Assembly: GCA_934481445.1 (NCBI GenBank)
Contig: CAKSPC010000001.1
Location: 54,462 to 118,461, forward strand
Direction: 5' to 3'
Length of the DNA: 64,000 nt
From: an uncultured Oscillospiraceae bacterium
GTDB lineage: Bacteria > Bacillota > Clostridia > Oscillospirales > Ruminococcaceae
Of this stretch, positions 33,113 through 40,857 are shown in pieces. A model generated the notes under the pieces. That model saw only the letters and a program-made list of their open reading frames with translations, was not told where the DNA came from and did no database searches. The first letter of the stretch is position 1. The number at the start of each line of letters is the position of its first letter. Made by a program: the position numbers and the translations under genes.

Positions 33113-33204
33113 ACTTTCACCCTCTCACGCATTGCCATCATCGACCGATGGACAACATTGAGCAGCTTTGATACTGTAAAATCGTAATCGTCGCACTCAC
33201 GCAT
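33109..33204 (-). CDS. 31-residue peptide
   Basis: ATG at 33204 follows the upstream gene stop by two bases, and the stop overlaps the GTG of the zinc ribbon gene. The product has a helical core (DFTVSKLLNVVHRSMMAM). Weak ribosome site (GAGTGAG). Tight spacing on both sides is the main support. Confidence 0.4.
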   Translation of the reverse strand: MRECDDYDFTVSKLLNVVHRSMMAMRERVKV

Positions 33205-33205
33205 T

Positions 33206-33448
33206 TTACTCACTCGCCTTTCCTACTTTCACGCCTCGCTCTCTCAGAGCCTGCGCCCAATACTCTTTTATCTCATCAGAGCAGTGTGACATGGCGTCGG
33301 CCCATGTCGGCCAGCGACCGTGCTGCGCATAAAATTTGTATTGGTATGCAAGGCTGTCACGGTTGTGCGGCTGTATTGGGTCGTGTCTTACTGCGCATTC
33401 GGGGCAAGTTCCCTCCGGCGTTTTGCCGAGTAATGTTATGTTAAGCAT
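33206..33448 (-). CDS. Small phage protein with CxxC, 80 residues
   Basis: Begins MLNITLLGKTPEGTCPECAV and includes a Trp/Tyr-rich helix (GRWPTWADAMSHCSDEIKEY). No family recognised. It follows the DUF3102 gene in the same early transcript. Confidence 0.6.
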   Translation of the reverse strand: MLNITLLGKTPEGTCPECAVRHDPIQPHNRDSLAYQYKFYAQHGRWPTWADAMSHCSDEIKEYWAQALRERGVKVGKASE

Positions 33449-33475
33449 TGCCGTCCTCCTTTGCTTCTTCCGATG

Positions 33476-35146
33476 TCACTCCTCGTTGTCACCCTTTTCA
33501 CCATCCAAAACCTCACCCATGCGCTCCAGTACCTTCTTGAGCGCCGAAGTAAGCTCGGCACGTTCTTCGATGTCAGCCTCTAACACTGCCTCTGTCGCAG
33601 CGGTGAATGCTGTTTCTATCTGCTTAAAGTAGAACTTTACCTTTTCCCGTGTGCCGCTCGTCGGAGCAGGTGTGTGAGTATTCTGTGCATTCGATTGCAA
33701 AGCAGCATTTTCGGCTCTCATCTTTTCAAGCTCGTCCTTGTACTTCTTTGAGGACTCCTTGGCTCCGTCAGCGACCTTGCGCAGCTCGTCGTTCAGAATC
33801 TTGAGACTGCTGATTTCCTCGTTGAATTTCTTCTCTGTATTCCGTGTTGCTGTCTTTCTTGCCAGTTCAACAACGTTGCTCCAGTCCTCGTCTTTTTCCT
33901 TGCACATTTCATCACGACCCTGCTGAATGAGTGCATTCCGCTCTTCCTCGGAAATTTCCGCTTTTTCAGTCGGTCGGCTTTCAAGCTCCTTGATCTGCTC
34001 TGAAAGCGCTTCCTTTTCCTTGAGCAATGCCGCTTTCTGCTCCTCAAAGTGCTTTTCCGCATTAAGTGCGCCGGACTCCATATTCTCGTTCGCCTGTCGA
34101 GCCGCCTCAAGCTGCTTTTTCAGTTCTTCGACCTGCGATTCAAGCGATGTACTTACGGCGTTCTTGCCCTTTTCTTCCTCCAGCTGTATTGTCAGCTGCT
34201 CGAATTTGTTGCGATACTCCTCCACCTTGGCGCTAAGTTCGCGCACCGAAAGCGCATTAACGTCGTTACGCTGCATAAGGTCCTCGGCGTCCTCGTCATC
34301 GAGCTTCGCAATTTCAAGCAGCTTGGTAATACCGAGCTGCTGAAGCTGTCCCAGCTTTTCCTCGCCGAATTTCTCGTAGATCTGTATGAAATTGTAGCCA
34401 TGGCGCTTGCCTATGCCTATCTTCTTTTCGCAGTATTCCTCAAAATTCTCGTATCCCATCTCAGCAAAAAGCCGCTCATCGCGAACGGTCTTGAGATCAC
34501 GACCCATTTCTATCATGGAACTTGCGGCAATCTTGCCGTTTGCCATGATACGCTGCGTAAGCTGCGCCGCTCTATCCTGCCGCTCCGAAGATACCTGTGT
34601 ATCTGCATTTGCCGCTACTTCTGTTGTAAACACCTGCTGTTCCACCGGATGTCCCTCCTCTTCTTTCGCATTGCGGTAGTGGTAGCACTTTTCCGGTGCC
34701 GAGCAACACTTTTCAAGCCATTCTCCTGCTTTGATTTCCTTGTCAAAAATCATTTTGGTGTGTTTGCATTCAAACTCCATTGCGTTTAAACTGTTTACCG
34801 TTACACCGTCCCGAATAAAATAAGGGCATATCACCGACATTCGGCGGAATTCATCTGCCAGTGCCCGAAGCTGCTCACCCTCGTTAAATTCGATACCGTC
34901 AACATCGTCCTCATCATCTTCCGTAACTGCATCCGGCTTGTTGAAAATGGCGTCCGCCAGTTCCGCATCAAAAAGCGGACACTCCTTTTCCGCTTTCTCT
35001 GCGTTCCAACAGCATTTTATCAACGCTGCTCCTTCCGGATCCTCGTTCTTAAATACTTTTCCGCCGCTCGTCATGTATGAGCAGAGGATTTTAGTAGAAT
35101 CAGCACCGACCTGCTCGGTGCCCTTGTAATACTGGCATTTATCCAT
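33476..35146 (-). CDS. DUF3102-type coiled-coil protein
   Basis: Of its 556 residues, about 1 to 150 form a Cys-containing part (CQYYKGTEQVG and several later Cys). About 190 to 285 match DUF3102 (SSMIEMGRDLKTVRDERLFA, then YENFEEYCEKKIGIGKRHGY). About 300 to 500 is a long Glu/Lys coiled coil. DUF3102 proteins occur in mobile elements near replication and segregation genes, and the domain has a ParB-like helix-turn-helix flavour. Partitioning or replication support is possible but unproven. Confidence 0.75.
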   Translation of the reverse strand: MDKCQYYKGTEQVGADSTKILCSYMTSGGKVFKNEDPEGAALIKCCWNAEKAEKECPLFDAELADAIFNKPDAVTEDDEDDVDGIEFNEGEQLRALADEFRRMSVICPYFIRDGVTVNSLNAMEFECKHTKMIFDKEIKAGEWLEKCCSAPEKCYHYRNAKEEEGHPVEQQVFTTEVAANADTQVSSERQDRAAQLTQRIMANGKIAASSMIEMGRDLKTVRDERLFAEMGYENFEEYCEKKIGIGKRHGYNFIQIYEKFGEEKLGQLQQLGITKLLEIAKLDDEDAEDLMQRNDVNALSVRELSAKVEEYRNKFEQLTIQLEEEKGKNAVSTSLESQVEELKKQLEAARQANENMESGALNAEKHFEEQKAALLKEKEALSEQIKELESRPTEKAEISEEERNALIQQGRDEMCKEKDEDWSNVVELARKTATRNTEKKFNEEISSLKILNDELRKVADGAKESSKKYKDELEKMRAENAALQSNAQNTHTPAPTSGTREKVKFYFKQIETAFTAATEAVLEADIEERAELTSALKKVLERMGEVLDGEKGDNEE

Positions 35147-35149
35147 GTG

Positions 35150-37288
35150 TTACGCTCCTATTCGTATATTCTGTGTGGTTTCTTCTTTCTTGGATGCATC
35201 AATCGGTTCTTTTTCCAACCGTTTAATTACAACCTTAAGCCACTTATTGACAAAGGCTTTGACCTCCGAAGTTGGCAGGACGTTGTGAAGCCCGTGGTTT
35301 TCAATGAGCCTACCGTCGCTGCTTATGTTTACAGTAAAATACGGCTCATCGGGTTCATCAATTTTTCTTAGCCCGAAAATATTTGCAGTCCCTTCAATAC
35401 ACCGTTTGACATAAGTCTTTACGCAATGATCTAGCTTATTGCTTTCGTTGACAAAATCCTGTATTGTCATTAACGGATGAATAATAAACTTCTTATCTTT
35501 GTACGAAAGCCGCTCAAGCAGTTTCGTTCTTCTCTGCAAGTGTTCATTCTGAACCGTAGATTCCTTAATGAACACCAGGTCATTGCACCTGTCATGCTCC
35601 TTCTTTATGTCCTGCGGAAAGAATAATTCGCGATTTCCAATAAGGTCAAATCCAAGCTTCTCCGCTGCCACGACATAATCTATGAAGAAAATACCTACAC
35701 CATATTTACGTTGCATTTTTGTCCGCTGCTTTTCAAGATAGTTGCTAAGACGAACAATGGGTAACCGATATTTAAGCATAATCTTTGAAACCTCGCTTAA
35801 ATGCTCAGCGCATTCGTTACAAAGCTTACAAAATGCCTTAATATCTTTTTCCGTCAGTCCAAGTTCTCTCCACACTTTTACCTGAAAAACAGAAACATCA
35901 ATTTCAGCGAAAAAAGGAAGAATTGTTTTGCTCACGCCGAGGTATTTATACGGCTTGTTTGAAGAGCATACCCCAAGTTCATCGGCAGCGCCATAACCAT
36001 AAATAATTGACTCTGCAAGACTGTGTAAGCCCTCTTTACCAAGGTTTTCTACAACGGGAGCCGTTTTCAAGCCATTCAGCAATTCTATGATGTGCCTGTC
36101 CCACTTTGCACAAAGAGGGGCAATGTCCATGTTCTGTATAGTTGGTATCCCAGTTGCGTGCACCAGTTCAACGAGATTTCCCGGCCAGCATGCTCCGAGC
36201 TTAACATACCGAATAGATCTCCGACTAACTTTCTCCCATTCAGCTCTCTTTTCGTAAACCGAATCAAGCGCTGCAATTTGCTGTTCACGAACAATCTCCC
36301 AAAAATCACGACGGTATTCGGTTAATTCATCTTTCCTGTTTATTTTGCCTGTGTCAATGTCATACACATAGCGTGTTGTAGAAAAGAAGTACCGGCTAAG
36401 GAACTTGCCATCTGATAATATCTGATGATATACGGTGTCACAGCTGTTCGCCCAGTTTATCTTCTTGGCGCAATATGCTGTATAACGTTTGGCGCTTATA
36501 TTAATACACTGAATTTCTGTTCCGCACACAGGGCATATTCTTTTGGCGTTGTCCCTAACTCTGTCCAATTCCGATTCGCTCTTGCATACAGAGCACTTGC
36601 CATTCTGAACACGCTTGTGGACATAGCTATAAAACCACGGAGCCAATTTGAGCCGCTCGGTGAATATCCATTTCTTCATATCCTCGGGGGTATCGGAATA
36701 TGGATACATAAGATCCCTAACCCTAGCATTGCGGCGCTGTGTGGCTTTCTTGTTTTTTTCGTTAAAGAAATCAACCTGATAATTTGCCAACCAGCTTAAC
36801 ATGCTTTTAGGATTGAAAGTGGAAGCATGTACATCATATCCTGCAAAAGCGTCAAACCGTTTCAGAAAATCTCCTATTGTCTTATCTGCATCACCATAGG
36901 GAAACGCATATGCGTCTGCGTAACCACTCCGTAAAGTCCATGAAAAACTGCAATACCAATTGTAACCCCATCGTGTCGAAACATTTCCATTGCCTATCTT
37001 AAACTCACCACGCTTGAATGCTCCATCACCGAGGTACGCTTCGCTTGCCATTTCTCCGTTCTCGGTAAGAAAATGCCTCTCTCCCAACATCCATTCATTT
37101 TCTTTTTCAGTTGGTAAATAGAGGCATACAGATAAAACGCAAGTATGCTTTTTAGTGAATACCGTTTTAGCAGTATATACAGCCGCTGATTCATAGTTCC
37201 TGCTATATATTGACTTGGAGGATGCTTTCATTTTGAAGGTGATGTTCTCAGTGAACATTGTTCCCGATAGTTCCTTGTACGCTATCAT
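35150..37288 (-). CDS. PcfJ-like protein
   Basis: The 712-residue protein carries a PcfJ domain in its C-terminal 150 residues (IIHPLMTIQDFVNESNKLDH with C, then KRCIEGTANIFGLRK and ISSDGRLIENHG). Mid-region Cys pairs (KCSVCKSESEL and RICPVCGTEIQ) suggest a zinc ribbon near residue 240 to 265. PcfJ was first seen in the pCF10 conjugative plasmid, next to PcfK, and both are common in Firmicutes mobile elements. Its activity is unknown; a PcfK-like gene lies 12 bases upstream. Confidence 0.8.
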   Translation of the reverse strand: MIAYKELSGTMFTENITFKMKASSKSIYSRNYESAAVYTAKTVFTKKHTCVLSVCLYLPTEKENEWMLGERHFLTENGEMASEAYLGDGAFKRGEFKIGNGNVSTRWGYNWYCSFSWTLRSGYADAYAFPYGDADKTIGDFLKRFDAFAGYDVHASTFNPKSMLSWLANYQVDFFNEKNKKATQRRNARVRDLMYPYSDTPEDMKKWIFTERLKLAPWFYSYVHKRVQNGKCSVCKSESELDRVRDNAKRICPVCGTEIQCINISAKRYTAYCAKKINWANSCDTVYHQILSDGKFLSRYFFSTTRYVYDIDTGKINRKDELTEYRRDFWEIVREQQIAALDSVYEKRAEWEKVSRRSIRYVKLGACWPGNLVELVHATGIPTIQNMDIAPLCAKWDRHIIELLNGLKTAPVVENLGKEGLHSLAESIIYGYGAADELGVCSSNKPYKYLGVSKTILPFFAEIDVSVFQVKVWRELGLTEKDIKAFCKLCNECAEHLSEVSKIMLKYRLPIVRLSNYLEKQRTKMQRKYGVGIFFIDYVVAAEKLGFDLIGNRELFFPQDIKKEHDRCNDLVFIKESTVQNEHLQRRTKLLERLSYKDKKFIIHPLMTIQDFVNESNKLDHCVKTYVKRCIEGTANIFGLRKIDEPDEPYFTVNISSDGRLIENHGLHNVLPTSEVKAFVNKWLKVVIKRLEKEPIDASKKEETTQNIRIGA

Positions 37289-37300
37289 ACTAGCACCACC

Positions 37301-37645
37301 TTACAAAAGGTCATCAAAGCTGATGACAGGTTTCTTGGCGCTCATCTGCACAGGGATCGGCAGCGGCTTTCCCGCTGACACGCTTTCCTCTTTGATACCG
37401 AAGTATCCCCGAACCCACTTCCAATGCTGCTCTTCTGATATCTTGGATATACCGTAATTTCCGTTCTTGACCTCATGAGCCTTGCCTTTCTTAAAGCAAA
37501 ACTCCAAACACCCCTTTAAGCTGAGTTTATTTTCAAGAATTCGCGTATCAAGTTCTGTGTCACTGCGAGCATTGAGATATTCAAATATCTCACGCTCCAT
37601 ATCGTTGCTCGGTTCTCCGAGTTGCTTAAGTGCTTCGCTGTTCAT
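37301..37645 (-). CDS. PcfK-like protein
   Basis: ATG at 37645 follows GGAG by 5 bases and gives 114 residues; the frame upstream runs into the hairpin array. The middle (LDTRILENKLSLKGCLEFCF, then NGNYGISKISEEQHWKWVRG) matches the PcfK pattern, and the end holds a Pro-rich linker and FDDLL. It pairs with the PcfJ-like gene as in plasmids. Confidence 0.72.
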   Translation of the reverse strand: MNSEALKQLGEPSNDMEREIFEYLNARSDTELDTRILENKLSLKGCLEFCFKKGKAHEVKNGNYGISKISEEQHWKWVRGYFGIKEESVSAGKPLPIPVQMSAKKPVISFDDLL

Positions 37646-37670
37646 ATTTTCTCCTATCCATCGCCCCATT

Positions 37671-37796
37671 GTGCGATAAACTCGCATTTTGGCGCGCTTT
37701 TGCATTATTCCAACGGGTGAAAACCCGTTAAACTGTTGAAAACTACCTGCGTTATACGCAGAAAAACCTTGTTTATCGCATAACCGTGCGATAAAC
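37671..37796 (-). repeat. Hairpin and direct-repeat array, candidate origin
   Basis: An 11-bp sequence GTGCGATAAAC occurs at 37671 to 37681 and 37786 to 37796, the second within a 10-bp palindrome (37771 to 37796). Between them are a 6-bp hairpin at 37747 to 37761 and a 7-bp hairpin at 37712 to 37729. The array starts two bases after the Rep stop codon. HUH initiators nick next to hairpins, so this is a candidate origin. The first palindrome followed by a GGTTTTTC run could alternatively end the rep message. Confidence 0.5.
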
Positions 37797-37797
37797 T

Positions 37798-38574
37798 TTA
37801 TTCAAGCCTGCGCAGACGGAATTCTGCGTGCAGCAGACCCGTAACATCGTTCACGACAACATTGCCGCTCACAAGCTGATAACCTTTGAACACGCTTTCC
37901 ACGTATTCACGAAACTCGTCGTTGCTCTGAGATCGGAAAGCTTTCGCTACACGCCGACGGCTTACACTATTGTCGTTAGTAGTAAGTTCGGGACGCTTGA
38001 GGTTCCTCGAGCAGTTCCAAACCCTAGACCGTGTCTGATTTTCTTTCTGAGACTTCATGATATATTGCTCAAGCGCTGCGAACGTCCCATTCTCGTTGGC
38101 TTGCAGTCTATCCACATTTACAAATCCTCGGTGCTTACCCCAAAGATTTTCGACATCATCTCGAGAAATTCCGGAATTCATAACTATGTGATAATGGATT
38201 CGGCCTTTCTTGGTTCCATGTTCAGCAACATACAGGTGCATTAGTTCGATCCCGACTTTTCTGTAAGCGTTTTTCAGGCGCCGTATGTAGTTTCGAAACT
38301 CTTTCTGCGCTCCTTCGTCGGTAACGTCTTTTGCAAATGTCAGCGTTGTATGATAATCTCCCGGCTTAAAGTTACCCTCAACAAGCAGCCGAACCATTCG
38401 CCGCGAATACTTATCGTTAAGATTTTTTATTTTCGGAAGCTGAACCTTTTGTCTCTTGGCTCTCGGCATTCGTGCAATTTTTTCCTGCTTGTCCGTGTAT
38501 GGAAACCAATCAACTTCGAGGTATTTTCCACGCCCGGCAGAATATTTCTTCTCCCGGGTAAAGATAACATTCAT
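37798..38574 (-). CDS. HUH-type replication initiator (Rep)
   Basis: ATG at 38574 follows GGAGTGATGTA and gives 258 residues. Motif 2 is GRIHYHIV with His 127 and His 129 around Tyr 128, the HUH metal site. Motif 3 is EQYIMKS with the likely nicking Tyr 171 and Lys 174. Residues 75 to 80 (HTTLTF) fit motif 1. Such proteins start rolling-circle replication by cutting one strand; P2 uses gpA in the same way. The gene is followed by a repeat and hairpin array. Confidence 0.85.
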   Translation of the reverse strand: MNVIFTREKKYSAGRGKYLEVDWFPYTDKQEKIARMPRAKRQKVQLPKIKNLNDKYSRRMVRLLVEGNFKPGDYHTTLTFAKDVTDEGAQKEFRNYIRRLKNAYRKVGIELMHLYVAEHGTKKGRIHYHIVMNSGISRDDVENLWGKHRGFVNVDRLQANENGTFAALEQYIMKSQKENQTRSRVWNCSRNLKRPELTTNDNSVSRRRVAKAFRSQSNDEFREYVESVFKGYQLVSGNVVVNDVTGLLHAEFRLRRLE

Positions 38575-38617
38575 TACATCACTCCGCTCAATTATCAATA
38601 CTCATTACAAGCCCGCC

Positions 38618-38642
38618 AACCGCCTATTTAAGGCGGTTTTTT
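38618..38642 (+). terminator. Terminator-like hairpin in the rep leader
   Basis: AACCGCCT pairs with AGGCGGTT over 8 bp with a 5-base loop, followed on the plus strand by TTTTTT. On the minus strand it lies in the rep mRNA leader. No plus-strand gene ends here, so its role is unclear. Confidence 0.6.
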
Positions 38643-38655
38643 CGAGTTTTTTGTA

Positions 38656-38684
38656 TTGACATTTTTTGTCCCGCGTGATATAAT
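38656..38684 (+). promoter_or_regulatory. Consensus promoter facing against early genes
   Basis: TTGACA at 38656 and TATAAT at 38679 with 17 bases between. It points to the right, opposite to the surrounding genes, and is followed by a 68-base stretch ending in a terminator. No plus-strand gene follows. Confidence 0.8.
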
Positions 38685-38690
38685 TAAAGA

Positions 38691-38758
38691 GCAATGAGTG
38701 CAATCAATTGCAATTTCTTTTTTCACGCGATCCCTGCTGTTTGCTCAGCAGGGATTTT
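38691..38758 (+). ncRNA. Putative 68-base small RNA
   Basis: The predicted start is 7 bases after the -10. A 10-bp hairpin (ATCCCTGCTG with CAGCAGGGAT, 38730 to 38755) with TTTT ends it. The 5' half is single-stranded and contains AATCAATTGCAATTTC. It is antisense to the last codons of the gene at 38745 to 38948 and to the region before rep. It may damp early transcription or rep expression. Confidence 0.6.
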
Positions 38759-38948
38759 CCATATCCGCTGGCCCTAAAGGTGCGGCGGATATTTTTCTGC
38801 CGTAATAGCAGCGCACAACGCTTGTTTCCCAACCGCTGTGATATTCGCAAGAAGAGCAGTGCCGCTCACATACGGGCATCCCGTACCGTTTGCACCGTAC
38901 CCAATTCTTGTTATTCTCGGCTTTCGCAAGGCATATGGGACAGGTCAT
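38745..38948 (-). CDS. Cys-rich small protein, 67 residues
   Basis: Eight Cys occur, beginning MTCPICLAKA, then VRCKRYGMPVCERHCSSCEY. It is likely a zinc-binding protein of a type frequent in phage early operons. Its 3' end overlaps the small-RNA terminator on the other strand and its start overlaps the next gene by 4 bases. Confidence 0.65.
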   Translation of the reverse strand: MTCPICLAKAENNKNWVRCKRYGMPVCERHCSSCEYHSGWETSVVRCYYGRKISAAPLGPADMENPC

Positions 38949-39439
38949 TTCACACCGCCGTTCTGACGTGCCTTAATGAGTTCCGCACCTTTTTCCATGC
39001 GTTCGGTAGAATAAGTGTACCATGCAGCAAGCTCATCGGTTCCGAGCCAACGCAGGTCCTTGTTGCGGTCAACGTATGCGTACTCGAGTTCGCCGCTCTC
39101 GGATGTGCGGCTAAGGTACTTGATACCGCCGAACTTGTCTATGACTTTCCATCCGACGATATCCGTTATAACAGGCGGTTCTGCCTGAGCTTCCTCGGGC
39201 TTGTCCGCCACTTCTGCGTATTCTATGTATTCTGGTTCTGGCTGGCCGTCAAAACCACAGGCAATAATGCAGCGGACCGCTGCCTGCGCCCTCCTTGCCG
39301 ACTTATACAGTCTCGTTGCAGAGGACAATTCTTCGAATATGGCGCTCTGCTTATGCATTTCGGGGTTATCCTCCATACGAACAAAGAACCCCGTGCCCGT
39401 GTGCGCTTCTTTGATTACCCACATATTTTCGATGATCAT
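38945..39439 (-). CDS. Early phage protein, unknown (164 residues)
   Basis: ATG at 39439 follows TTGGGGGATT. The protein contains a basic helix (SATRLYKSARRAQAAVRC), an acidic linker, and a C-terminal AWYTYSTERMEKGAELI. No family recognised. Confidence 0.58.
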   Translation of the reverse strand: MIIENMWVIKEAHTGTGFFVRMEDNPEMHKQSAIFEELSSATRLYKSARRAQAAVRCIIACGFDGQPEPEYIEYAEVADKPEEAQAEPPVITDIVGWKVIDKFGGIKYLSRTSESGELEYAYVDRNKDLRWLGTDELAAWYTYSTERMEKGAELIKARQNGGVK

Positions 39440-39441
39440 TA

Positions 39442-39621
39442 TTAATCCCCCAAATCTCCGCTCACGGGTACCGCTGCGCACACAAGCATAAGCCCGATGA
39501 CCGTCCGCATCAGAAATTCCCTGCCGAAATTGTCCTCGAACTCGGCGGCGCCGAACGCGCCTATCATCAGCAGGATACCTGCCGCAAGCATTACGCCCGC
39601 GATTATCTGTCGTTTTGCCAT
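39442..39621 (-). CDS. Two-helix membrane protein, copy 1
   Basis: ATG at 39621 gives 59 residues with two transmembrane segments (IIAGVMLAAGILLMIGAFG and VIGLMLVCAAVPV). It has a close paralog at 40448 to 40624, and both are followed upstream by a second paralogous gene. Function unknown. Confidence 0.65.
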   Translation of the reverse strand: MAKRQIIAGVMLAAGILLMIGAFGAAEFEDNFGREFLMRTVIGLMLVCAAVPVSGDLGD

Positions 39622-39628
39622 GCGCACC

Positions 39629-39901
39629 TCACATCAACGCCTTGCAGACGTCGATTATCGTTGCAATGGCACTATCAATGGCAATGTTTACGCGCTTTTC
39701 GCCACCGTCGATAAAATAAATCACTGCCGTGTCGCCGTTGTCTGCAAGTTCTATCTCCTCGACATCACAGCCAGCGCGTGTAAAGTTCAGCGCCTTTATC
39801 AGAGCGTTAAGCGCCCGCTGCTTGTCCTCGTGCTCTCCGCGCTCAATCGCCCGCGTCAGCTCCTCGCGCTCCTGCGCGGTCATTTTGTTACCTTCTATCA
39901 T
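39629..39901 (-). CDS. Small protein of duplicated cassette, copy 1
   Basis: The 90-residue protein shares DKQRAL, ADNGDTAVI and a SAIATIIDVCKAL end with the protein at 40635 to 40853. It has an extra N-terminal helix (TAQEREELTRAIERGEHE). Strand-helix small fold of unknown role. Confidence 0.62.
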   Translation of the reverse strand: MIEGNKMTAQEREELTRAIERGEHEDKQRALNALIKALNFTRAGCDVEEIELADNGDTAVIYFIDGGEKRVNIAIDSAIATIIDVCKALM

Positions 39902-39943
39902 AAGCTTGTCCTTTCTGCGTCCTTTGTTTTGGACGACTTCCTC

Positions 39944-40168
39944 TTATACTTCCTTAGCGGGTCCTGCCTGCATAGCGGCCTCCTCCGCCTTTCTGCGGAG
40001 GTAGTTGCCCCATATAACGCCGCAATTGTAGAGTATCTTGTCGACCTCTTCCTGTGTTTTTACGACATAGTTGTCGGCGATCTTACCGATCACCCTGCCG
40101 TTCTCGTCGTATATGACCTTAACAATATGCGGCTCTTCAAGCGGCTGTATGCCTCTTTTTCTTCCCAT
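39944..40168 (-). CDS. Small early protein, 74 residues
   Basis: ATG at 40168 follows GAGGTGATTTT. The product contains IVKVIYDENGRVIGKIADNY and a C-terminal helix. The 17-codon frame that lies before it (start 40226, after GAAAGG) may be a leader peptide. No family recognised. Confidence 0.58.
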   Translation of the reverse strand: MGRKRGIQPLEEPHIVKVIYDENGRVIGKIADNYVVKTQEEVDKILYNCGVIWGNYLRRKAEEAAMQAGPAKEV

Positions 40169-40222
40169 AAAATCACCTCGCTTCATTGTATGCTTCTTCG
40201 GCTTGTTCACTTGCTTGTTCTT

Positions 40223-40432
40223 TCATGAGCGCCTTTCATTTTTATCGAGCTCATATTTTACCCTACATATGCCATGTATAGACCCTATGATTATCTGAAG
40301 TGCATTCTCATAGGTTATGGCACTCTTTTCAGCGAGTGCTTTAGCAATCTCATTAACGACACCGCTTGCTTCTGCAACAAGGTCGCTATACTCGCCATCA
40401 AGATAAAGCTTTTTATCCAACACAACTATCAT
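40223..40432 (-). CDS. Small early protein, 69 residues
   Basis: An acidic, helical protein starting MIVVLDKKLYLDGEY, ending in a basic tail. It lies between the two copies of a duplicated gene pair. Function unknown. Confidence 0.55.
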   Translation of the reverse strand: MIVVLDKKLYLDGEYSDLVAEASGVVNEIAKALAEKSAITYENALQIIIGSIHGICRVKYELDKNERRS

Positions 40433-40447
40433 CGCGTTCCCCTTTCG

Positions 40448-40624
40448 CTATGTAAGATCACCGCTGACCGGTATGGAAGCGAATATGAGTATAAGCCCGA
40501 TGGTCGTCCGCGATAAAAATTCCCGCCCGAAATCATCGTTAAACTCTGCGGCACCCAAAGTGCCTATCATCAGAAGGATACCTACTACGAGCATTACGCC
40601 CGCGATTATCTGCCTTTTTGACAT
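40448..40624 (-). CDS. Two-helix membrane protein, copy 2
   Basis: ATG at 40624 gives 58 residues closely matching copy 1 (same KRQIIAGVML start, the same FGREFL motif, and PVSGDL end). The pair arose by tandem duplication together with the flanking gene. Confidence 0.65.
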   Translation of the reverse strand: MSKRQIIAGVMLVVGILLMIGTLGAAEFNDDFGREFLSRTTIGLILIFASIPVSGDLT

Positions 40625-40634
40625 TGCAAACACC

Positions 40635-40853
40635 TCATATCAGTGCCTTGCAGACTTCGATTATCGCCGCGATGGCACTGTCAAGTTGGATATTGACGCG
40701 CTTACAGCTGCCGTCATCAAAACAGATTACTGCCGTGTCACCATTATCCGCAAGGTTTATATCCTTGACATTGCAGCCCTCACGCGTGTAATTTAGCGCG
40801 ATAGTCAAGGTGTCAAGCGCCCGCTGCTTGTCATCGATAGTTATCGTTTCCAT
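40635..40853 (-). CDS. Small protein of duplicated cassette, copy 2
   Basis: ATG at 40853 (after GAGGATAAGCTT, a leader shared with copy 1) gives 72 residues. It has DKQRALDTLTIALNYTREGC and ends SAIAAIIEVCKAL, as in copy 1. Function unknown. Confidence 0.62.
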   Translation of the reverse strand: METITIDDKQRALDTLTIALNYTREGCNVKDINLADNGDTAVICFDDGSCKRVNIQLDSAIAAIIEVCKALI

Positions 40854-40857
40854 AAGC

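Noticed and set aside
37671-37796. CRISPR array suggested by repeats near rep
   Set aside because: There are only two 11-bp copies plus unrelated hairpins, no regular spacing and no cas genes.
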